A stretch of DNA of 64,000 nt from Falsiroseomonas algicola (GTDB lineage: Bacteria > Pseudomonadota > Alphaproteobacteria > Acetobacterales > Acetobacteraceae), in NCBI RefSeq assembly GCF_011040385.1, contig NZ_JAAIKB010000007.1, forward strand, positions 229,457-293,456, read 5' to 3'. The notes beneath the pieces were generated by a model. It had not been told where the DNA came from. It did no database searches and saw nothing but the letters and a program-made list of their open reading frames with translations. A program made the translations under genes and the position numbers. Positions 58,123 to 64,000 of the stretch are shown here, one piece after another; the first letter of the stretch is position 1; each line of letters begins with the position of its first letter.

Positions 58123-59528
58123 CGCTCGGGCTCGTCGAAGGCGGCCATCCAGGCGCGCTCCAGCCCGAAATAGGCGAGGCGCTGCGAGAAGGAGGGGCGC
58201 GCGCGGTTGGTACGCCAGCGCACCTTCAGCCTTCCATCCGCGTCCTCGCCCTCATGCTCCGCGAGGAAGATGTCGTTCAGCGTGAAGACCTCGCCCTCCA
58301 TCCCGACGAGTTCCGTCACCTGCGTCACGCGGCGCACGCCGTCGCGCTGGCGCTCCACCTGCACGATGATGTCGACGGCGCTGGCGATCTGCGTGCGCAC
58401 GGCGCGCGTCGGCAGGCCGAAATTGCCCATCGTCACCATGTTCTCGATGCGGATGAGCGCGTCGCGGGAGGTGTTGGCGTGGATGGTGCTCATGCTGCCG
58501 TCATGGCCCGTGTTCATGGCCTGCAGCATGTCGAAGGCCTCCGCGCCGCGGCATTCGCCGAGGATGATGCGGTCGGGCCGCATGCGAAGCGCGTTGCGCA
58601 CGAGGTCGCGCTGGTTGATCTCGCCGCGCCCCTCCAGCGAGGCCGGCCGCGTCTCCAGCCGCACGACGTGCGGCTGCTGCAATTGCAGCTCCGCCGCATC
58701 CTCCACGGTGATGACGCGTTCGCCCGGGTCGATCAGGCGGGACATGGCGTTCAGCAGCGTCGTCTTGCCGGAGCCCGTGCCGCCCGAGATGATGACGTTC
58801 AGCCGGCACTGGGAGGCGATCTGCAGGATCTTCGCCATCTGGCGCGGGATCGACTGGTTCTCCACCAGCTTGTCGAAATCGATCAGCTTGCGGGAGAATT
58901 TGCGGATCGAGAGGCAGGGCCCGTCGAGCGCCAGCGGCGGGAAGACGATGTTGATGCGGCTGCCATCCTGTAGCCGCGCATCGACCATCGGGCTGCTCTC
59001 GTCGACCCGGCGTCCGACCGCGGCGGCGATGCGCTGCGCGATATTGGCCAGGTGCTGCGAATCGCGGAAGCGGACGCCGGAGAGCGTGACCTTGCCGCGC
59101 TGCTCGATGAACACCTTCTCCGGTCCGTTGACCATGATGTCGGTCACGCTGTCGTCGTCCAGCAGCGGCTCCAGCGGGCCGAGGCCCAGCATGTCATCCA
59201 CCAGCTCCAGCGCCAGCTGGCGCTGTTCGCGGGCATTGAGCTGGCGGCGCTGTTCCGTCGCGATCTCCGCCAGCAGCCGCTCCACCTCCGTCGCCAGCCG
59301 CTCATGCGGCATGTCCGCGACCATGGCGGGATCGACGCGCTGGAGGCAGAGCGTGCGCAGTTCCGCCATCACGGGATTGATGCCGGCCGTGGCCGGCGCC
59401 CGGGGGCGGGGCGCGAAGGCGGAGGGCGCCGCCGCCGCGGGCGTGGGCGCCGGCGTGGCGACCGGCACCGGGGCAGGGGCCGCATCGCTGCGGCGGCGCC
59501 CGAAGACGGGGGTGGCGAAGCCGCTCAT
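58119..59528 (-). CDS. cpaF: Tad/Flp pilus motor ATPase CpaF (TadA)
   Basis: CpaF is the secretion ATPase that drives pilus extension and retraction. The 469-residue protein has a Pro/Ala-rich N-terminal stretch (about 15-45), an N-terminal domain with LGPLEPLLDDDSVTDIMVNGP, Walker A GGTGSGKTT with Lys255, an Asp box, the Walker B region RIILGECRGAEAFDMLQAMNTGHDGSMSTIHAN (landmarks about 306-340) and the His box. It is coupled by ATGA to cpaE and to tadB. Confidence 0.96.
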   Translation of the reverse strand: MSGFATPVFGRRRSDAAPAPVPVATPAPTPAAAAPSAFAPRPRAPATAGINPVMAELRTLCLQRVDPAMVADMPHERLATEVERLLAEIATEQRRQLNAREQRQLALELVDDMLGLGPLEPLLDDDSVTDIMVNGPEKVFIEQRGKVTLSGVRFRDSQHLANIAQRIAAAVGRRVDESSPMVDARLQDGSRINIVFPPLALDGPCLSIRKFSRKLIDFDKLVENQSIPRQMAKILQIASQCRLNVIISGGTGSGKTTLLNAMSRLIDPGERVITVEDAAELQLQQPHVVRLETRPASLEGRGEINQRDLVRNALRMRPDRIILGECRGAEAFDMLQAMNTGHDGSMSTIHANTSRDALIRIENMVTMGNFGLPTRAVRTQIASAVDIIVQVERQRDGVRRVTQVTELVGMEGEVFTLNDIFLAEHEGEDADGRLKVRWRTNRARPSFSQRLAYFGLERAWMAAFDEPER

Positions 59529-60754
59529 TTGCGGAACAGCTTGCGCAGGCTGGCCAGCCGGCTGCCGAGGCCGGGCGGCGGGGCGGAGGCCGCGCCGCAG
59601 GCGATGGCGAGGCGCGCGATGCCGTCCCGGAAGGCGCCTTCCACGGGCTTGCCCATGGTCGCCGCTTCCTCGACCTTCTTGGCCTGGTCGGGGATGACGA
59701 CGTCCGGTTCCTGCTTCATCGCCTCGGCGATCTTCGCCGTCGGCAACCCGCCGGGCCGGCCGGCGCGGTTCAGCACCAGAAGGGGTCGGCTCGCCTGGCC
59801 GCTGCCGGGCGGCAGCATCAGCAGCCGCAGCGCATCCCGCACGCAGGCCAGCGTCGGCTCCATGACGATCACGCGCTGCTGGGTGATGTCCAGCAGCTCA
59901 TGCCCGAATCCGGTGGACTGGAAGGGCACGTCGGCGACGATGAAGTTGTAGCGGCGCCGCGCCAGGCTGATCAGCTTCTCCGCCGCGCCGCCCTGGTAGT
60001 TCACCGGGGCGTTCAGCTGTTCCTCCGCGGCCAGCACATGCAGGCGGTCATTCACGGCATGCGCGGTGCGCTCGACGAACAGCTCATCGACTCGCGCCGG
60101 CTGTTCCAGCGCCGTCCGCAGCCCGCCGCCCGATTCGGCGGCCAGCAGCAATGCCAGAGATCCGCGCTGCGTATCCGCATCCAGCGCCAGGCTGTGGCGC
60201 TTGGCGACATCCGTCAGGTACCAGGCGAGGTTCGCCACGATGGAGGAAGCGCCGACGCCGCCGCGGGCACCCGTCACCGTCAGCAGGCGGCCGCCGCGCA
60301 CCACGCGTTCCTGCCGCTTGCGGCCGACCACCGCGCCGAAATTCTCGGCGACCAGCGCCGCGGTCAGCGGCTTGTACATGTAGTCGGCGACGCCGACGTT
60401 GCGGGTGATGTGGCGGTAGAAGCCGAGATCCGTGCGGTCCCCGATCACGAGCACACGGACGTCGGGTTCCACCACCTCCGACAGATCCTCCAGCGCCGCG
60501 AAGGGCTGGGGATGGCCGGTCAGGTCCACCAGCAGCGTCCAGGGCGTGGGCGTGGTGCGCAGCAGGGCGATGGCGGCGTTGATGTCGCCACGGCGGAATT
60601 CCGATCCGGGCGGCGCGAGGTCGGCGAAGCCTTCCCGCAGCGTCGCTTCCGTCGCGGCATCCGTCGCGAAGCAGATCAGCGGCTTGCGGTCCGTGCGGAA
60701 GGAGGCGGCGGTCTCCTCCCCCGCCTCCGCCGCCATCGTGTCGAAGGCGTTCAC
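59525..60754 (-). CDS. cpaE: Tad pilus localisation ATPase CpaE (TadZ)
   Basis: CpaE/TadZ places the Tad machine in the cell. The 409-residue protein has an atypical receiver-like domain (about 25-145) followed by a MinD/ParA-type ATPase with deviant Walker A ARGGVGASSI near residue 160 and LDADTQRGSLA after it. It starts at GTG, overlapping the cpaD stop as GTGA. Confidence 0.93.
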   Translation of the reverse strand: MNAFDTMAAEAGEETAASFRTDRKPLICFATDAATEATLREGFADLAPPGSEFRRGDINAAIALLRTTPTPWTLLVDLTGHPQPFAALEDLSEVVEPDVRVLVIGDRTDLGFYRHITRNVGVADYMYKPLTAALVAENFGAVVGRKRQERVVRGGRLLTVTGARGGVGASSIVANLAWYLTDVAKRHSLALDADTQRGSLALLLAAESGGGLRTALEQPARVDELFVERTAHAVNDRLHVLAAEEQLNAPVNYQGGAAEKLISLARRRYNFIVADVPFQSTGFGHELLDITQQRVIVMEPTLACVRDALRLLMLPPGSGQASRPLLVLNRAGRPGGLPTAKIAEAMKQEPDVVIPDQAKKVEEAATMGKPVEGAFRDGIARLAIACGAASAPPPGLGSRLASLRKLFRK

Positions 60755-61053
60755 TGCGCGCCCCCCAGGCCCGAGGCGCCGCCCATGCCCTGCGTCGTCG
60801 CCGTGGTCGGCAGGTTGCGCACGCGGTCCTGCAGCAGGCGCTGCACGGCGGCGGTCGCCAGCTCTCCCATCGCATCCGGCGCGGCCTGGCCCTGGGTGTA
60901 GTCGGTGGGCGTTGCCAGCATCTGCACGAGGTTCGCCTCATTGGCGCCGTTCGGGCGCCAGTTCCCCTCCCGCGCATAGGGATCGAGCATGCTGCCGGTG
61001 CAGCCGCCGAGCAGAAGGAAGAGGCCGAGAAGGCTGGTGCGGAGCGTGCTCAT
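60751..61053 (-). CDS. cpaD: Short CpaD-like pilus lipoprotein
   Basis: The 100-residue lipoprotein has lipobox LLGGC (Cys18), then DPYAREGNWRPNGANEANLV, which matches the start of the CpaD (TadC-type pilotin) family. Ordinary CpaD proteins are about 200-230 residues; here the C-terminal half is absent. It is coupled by ATGA to cpaC and by GTGA to cpaE, and no frameshift signs are seen, so this looks like a genuine short form. Confidence 0.75.
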   Translation of the reverse strand: MSTLRTSLLGLFLLLGGCTGSMLDPYAREGNWRPNGANEANLVQMLATPTDYTQGQAAPDAMGELATAAVQRLLQDRVRNLPTTATTQGMGGASGLGGAQ

Positions 61054-62480
61054 GGCATGATGAACCCGGCCATGCCCGGCAGGCGCGGTGGCCCGCCGCG
61101 TGGCGATCCCAGCTGGCGGCCCAGCTGCCCGCGATCGATGTCATCCGCCTGCAGCTGCCGGTCCGTCGGCGCGCGCAGCGCGTTCGGGTCGGTGGTGCCC
61201 CGCACGATGTAGGGGGTGATGATGATCACTAGCTCCGTCTCGTTGCGGAGGAAGCTGTCGGAGCGGAAGAGCTGGCCGATGATCGGCAGCTCCCCGATCC
61301 CTGGCACGGCGCGGCCCGTGGTGGTGGAGGCATCCGTCAGCAGCCCCGCAATGGCGAAGGACTGCCCGCTGCCGAGCTCGACCGTCGTCTCCGCCCGCCG
61401 CACCGTCAGCGCCGGCACCTGGATGGAGGCATTGCCGCTGGAAAGCCGCACCGCGCCCTGCTCGGTCAGCTCGCTGACCTCGGGCCGCACGCGCAGGCTG
61501 ATGCGGTTCGGCGCCAGCACCGTCGGCACGAAGGAAAGGCCGACGCCGTATTCCTTGAACTGGATGGTGATGTTGCCGTCGCGCAGCCCGATCGGGATGG
61601 GGAATTCGCCGCCGGCCAGGAAGCTCGCCGTCTCGCCGCTCATCGCCGTCAGGTTCGGCTCCGCGAGCAGGCGGATCAGCCGGTCCCGCGCCAGCAGGTC
61701 GATCAGCGCATTCACGTCCGGCGTGCCCCGATAGGCCGCGAGGACGGAGGAGGGCGCGTTGAGCGCGCTGGCGACCGCGTTCTGCGTGCTGAGCGCGACC
61801 GAGAAGCGGCCGATATTGCCCAGTGCCTGCCAGTCGATCCCGATGGCGCGCGCCACCTCCCGCGATACCTCCGCGATGCGCACGCGAAGGTTCACCTGAA
61901 CCTGGCCGAGCACGACCAGCCGGTTGTCCAGCGTCTGGCCTTCCGCCAGGTGGCCGCGCGCGATGGCGACGGCCTGTTCGGCCTCGGCCGGCGTGTTCAC
62001 CTCGCCCAGCAGCGCCAGGCCGCCGGGGCGCGTCTCGATCCGCGCGCTGCGGCTCGGCATCACGCGGGACAGCACGGATTGCGCTTCCGGCGCGGTGAAG
62101 GCGGTGGGGCGCACCGTCACCTCATGCTGCGCGACCACATTGCCCTCGGCGTCCAGCGCCGCGACCGTGGTGCGTCCCGGCGCCACGCCGAAGACGAAGA
62201 GGGAGGTCGGGCTCGCCGGCCGCACCTCCGCGACGCGCGGGTCCGCGGCGAAGACGGAAGCGACGGGGCGCGATGTCTGCACGACGCGGCCGGAGCCGGC
62301 GGAGAGGCCGAGCGGCACGCCGCCCTGGACGACGACGCCACCCGGGGCAGCGGTGGCGCGGGGTGTCTGCGGCTGTACCGGCGTCAGCGCCTGCGCCAGC
62401 GCAAGGCCGGGCGCGACCAGCGCCGCGCCGAGGACCGGCAGCAGGAAGGAGGGTAGCCGGAGGCGAAGGGCGGGGATCAG
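61050..62480 (-). CDS. cpaC: Tad pilus outer-membrane secretin CpaC (RcpA), CTG start
   Basis: CpaC forms the outer-membrane ring of the Tad pilus. The 476-residue form has a signal peptide (LRLPSFLLPVLGAALVAPGLALAQ), a pilus-secretin N-domain (RVVQTSRPVASVFAADPRVAEV), a BON-like region (LLGEVNTPAEAEQAVAIARG), and the secretin domain ending ELVIIITPYIVRGTTDP. No ATG, GTG or TTG lies in frame between the cpaB stop and residue 55, so a standard start (62318) would remove the signal peptide. A CTG at 62480 overlaps the cpaB stop as CTGA and follows GAGGAG by eight bases. The CTG start is inference from these facts. Confidence 0.9.
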   Translation of the reverse strand: MIPALRLRLPSFLLPVLGAALVAPGLALAQALTPVQPQTPRATAAPGGVVVQGGVPLGLSAGSGRVVQTSRPVASVFAADPRVAEVRPASPTSLFVFGVAPGRTTVAALDAEGNVVAQHEVTVRPTAFTAPEAQSVLSRVMPSRSARIETRPGGLALLGEVNTPAEAEQAVAIARGHLAEGQTLDNRLVVLGQVQVNLRVRIAEVSREVARAIGIDWQALGNIGRFSVALSTQNAVASALNAPSSVLAAYRGTPDVNALIDLLARDRLIRLLAEPNLTAMSGETASFLAGGEFPIPIGLRDGNITIQFKEYGVGLSFVPTVLAPNRISLRVRPEVSELTEQGAVRLSSGNASIQVPALTVRRAETTVELGSGQSFAIAGLLTDASTTTGRAVPGIGELPIIGQLFRSDSFLRNETELVIIITPYIVRGTTDPNALRAPTDRQLQADDIDRGQLGRQLGSPRGGPPRLPGMAGFIMP

Positions 62481-63322
62481 AACCGGAACTCCTCACGACG
62501 ATTCCCGCCCAGATGAACCTGGATGGGACGCGGATTCGTGACGGTTCCCGGTGCCGCGCGCAACGCCGGGGAGACATCGCCACCCCATGTCACCGCATCG
62601 GTTTCCTGCGCCGCATCGCCGTCGCGATTGCTGCTGGCACGCACGGTCAGGCTCAGTCGGCCGAGCCGCGCCGCGACCGCCAGCCGCTCCGCTGCGTGCG
62701 GCGCCACTTCCAGCGTCACGGTGCGCACCTGGCGGTTCGCCTCCGGCCCATCGCCGACGGCGCCCTGCACGATCGCCTGGTCGATGGCGATGACGCGGCT
62801 GTCGATCAGCACGGTCTGGCCGGCGATGCGGCGCTCCAGCGGCACCGTCTCGTCGCCGATGGTCTGGGTCAGCACCACATCGACCCGGTCGCCGGGCCAG
62901 ATCAGGCCGGAGATTCCGCTGATGGCATCGACGCCGATGGAGGCGGCGCGCATGCCGGGCGCCAGCAGCGCGGCGAGGAAGCCGCGATCCCCGGGGCGCA
63001 GGAAATCCTCCGTCATGAAGGGGCTGCCCTGGCCCACGGGGCGCAGCGCCATCTGGCCGACCAGGTCGGCGCGCGCCTGCGGCGTGTCGCGCCGCGCCTC
63101 GGGCGGCGTCGTCGCGACGTCCATCTCGACGGAGGTGATGTCATCCGGCCGCAGCAGCGATCCCGCGCGCACGGGCCGCGCGGCCGCCAGGAAGCTGGCG
63201 CGCACGGGCGCGGCCACGATTTCCTGCGGCGTCGGCTCCGGCCGCAGCCCGATCCAGGCGACGCCGAGGAAGCCGACCAGGCCCAGGATCAGGACGGAGA
63301 AGAGGGTGAAACGCAGGACCAT
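62477..63322 (-). CDS. cpaB: Tad pilus assembly protein CpaB (RcpC)
   Basis: CpaB (RcpC) is a periplasmic Tad component that likely joins inner and outer membrane parts. The 281-residue product has an N-terminal membrane segment (FTLFSVLILGLVGFLGVAWIG), an SAF-like region AARPVRAGSLLRPDDI and the RcpC core ISGLIWPGDRVDVVLTQT. Its last codons GAG GAG double as the ribosome-binding site for cpaC. Confidence 0.93.
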   Translation of the reverse strand: MVLRFTLFSVLILGLVGFLGVAWIGLRPEPTPQEIVAAPVRASFLAAARPVRAGSLLRPDDITSVEMDVATTPPEARRDTPQARADLVGQMALRPVGQGSPFMTEDFLRPGDRGFLAALLAPGMRAASIGVDAISGISGLIWPGDRVDVVLTQTIGDETVPLERRIAGQTVLIDSRVIAIDQAIVQGAVGDGPEANRQVRTVTLEVAPHAAERLAVAARLGRLSLTVRASSNRDGDAAQETDAVTWGGDVSPALRAAPGTVTNPRPIQVHLGGNRREEFRF

Positions 63323-63331
63323 GGGGGGACC

Positions 63332-63823
63332 TCAGCCGGCGAGCGTCAGCAGGACGCCGCCGCAGATCGCGACGCCGTAGGGAAGGGGACCGCCGCGGCG
63401 CAGGCGCCAGATCTCCGCCCGGACGGCGCGGCCCGGCAGGGTCGCGGCGCGGGGCGGGATGGCGAAGGGATGGCGGCCGCGGAAGGCCAGGTAGAAAAGC
63501 GAGAGCGCGCCGCCGGCGAGCGCGATGGCCACCAGCATGTCGGCGACGGAGCCGGGCGGCGGCAGCAGGGCGCAGGCGGCCAGCAGCTTCACATCGCCCC
63601 CGCCCATGACGCGGTAGCGCCAGGCGAGCACGCCGACCGCGAAGACGAGAAGGCAGGCGAGGAGCCCCCAGGCCAGGTCACCCTCCGCCGCGCGCAGCAG
63701 CAGGCCGAGGACGACCACGAAGGCGGGGATGGCATTCGGGATGGTGCGCGCCGCCACGTCATGCAGGGCCGCGACGATCAGGGCCATGGAGGCCAAGGGT
63801 GCGACGGCGTCCATCATGGACAT
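63332..63823 (-). CDS. cpaA: Tad prepilin peptidase CpaA (TadV)
   Basis: This 163-residue type IV prepilin peptidase, the short TadV form, cleaves Flp and TadE/F prepilins. Catalytic aspartates are Asp22 in LHDVAARTIPN and Asp77 in MGGGDVKLLAACALL. About four to five membrane helices are present. It lies 9 bp before cpaB. Confidence 0.93.
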   Translation of the reverse strand: MSMMDAVAPLASMALIVAALHDVAARTIPNAIPAFVVVLGLLLRAAEGDLAWGLLACLLVFAVGVLAWRYRVMGGGDVKLLAACALLPPPGSVADMLVAIALAGGALSLFYLAFRGRHPFAIPPRAATLPGRAVRAEIWRLRRGGPLPYGVAICGGVLLTLAG

Positions 63824-63863
63824 GGGTGTCTTCCAGCAGACAGCGGCGCAGAGGGCGACACTA

Positions 63864-63891
63864 CCCCGCCGCGCGCCGTGGCGCGGCGGGG
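63864..63891 (-). terminator. Hairpin between flp and cpaA
   Basis: The perfect 11-bp arms CCCCGCCGCGC and GCGCGGCGGGG enclose a 6-base loop, in the gap between the Flp stop and the cpaA start. In tad loci a hairpin here usually reduces read-through, so that pilin message exceeds machine message. Confidence 0.6.
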
Positions 63892-63904
63892 AAGGGGCAG
63901 CCGG

Positions 63905-64000
63905 TCAGAGCGTCAGCTTGGCAACGACGCTGGTGAAGAAGGTGCCGAGGCCGGTGCCGAGGGTGGTGAAGGCGGTGATGACGGCGGCGCCGAGGATGGC
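63905..64000 (-). CDS. flp: Flp-type pilin, C-terminal part (cut by window edge)
   Basis: The last 31 codons are visible: AILGAAVITAFTTLGTGLGT then FFTSVVAKLTL and stop. Flp pilins are about 55-65 residues with a hydrophobic helix, so half the gene is missing, including the prepilin cleavage site. Position before cpaA supports the call. Confidence 0.88.
   Translation of the reverse strand, partial: AILGAAVITAFTTLGTGLGTFFTSVVAKLTL

Overview
The window looks like chromosomal DNA of a very GC-rich alphaproteobacterium, most likely an Acetobacteraceae member of the Roseomonas type. The reasons are GC-rich third positions throughout, the alphaproteobacterial SOS operator GTTC-N7-GTTC between uvrA and ssb, the gene order DUF177-rpmF-plsX-fabH-ihfA-merR, a cytochrome bc1 assembly chaperone, a Bpt-type aminoacyl-transferase, a solitary Bug/TctC receptor and an alphaproteobacterial Tad/Cpa pilus locus. 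The genus assignment is inference. I see no CRISPR array, prophage, insertion sequence or rRNA. The only tRNA seen is tRNA-Pro(GGG).

Layout. 1-2803: divergent uvrA (cut by the window edge) and ssb share an SOS operator. 3008-9607: a membrane histidine kinase with an ethylene-receptor-like sensor, a methyltransferase, a calcium-binding RTX protein and a chemoreceptor. 9685-17525: parC, an SLC13 transporter, bpt, an RDD membrane protein and a penicillin-acylase-family hydrolase. 17601-22879: two unrecognised proteins, an aldehyde dehydrogenase, a class III CoA-transferase and an alpha/beta hydrolase. 22887-29178: a glycosyltransferase-like unknown, an RmlC-like epimerase, an unusual dehydrogenase with a SAF domain, an orphan Bug receptor and a second chemoreceptor.

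29179-45790 is mostly housekeeping: hemB, metY, rpiB-glyA, nrdR-ribD-ribE-ribBX-ribH-nusB, thiL with an MFS gene, bamE, the bc1 chaperone, DUF177-rpmF-plsX-fabH and ihfA-merR. Genes within these runs often overlap by 4 bp (ATGA), which suggests translational coupling. The RibBA protein has lost the zinc cysteines of its GTP cyclohydrolase II half, so the first riboflavin step must be encoded elsewhere.

45809-48430 is a three-gene unit (zinc dehydrogenase, small ferredoxin-like protein, aldo/keto reductase), probably for sugar oxidation. 48462-52018 holds five minus-strand genes for exported proteins; four of them I cannot assign to a family. tRNA-Pro follows, with a perfect 22-bp hairpin.

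52423-64000 is a Tad/Flp pilus locus read on the minus strand: flp (cut), cpaA, cpaB, cpaC, a short cpaD, cpaE, cpaF, tadB, tadC, two TadE-like pseudopilins, a TadG-like protein with a VWA domain and a TadD-like TPR lipoprotein. Successive genes from cpaB to tadC overlap in NTGA fashion; cpaC appears to start at CTG.
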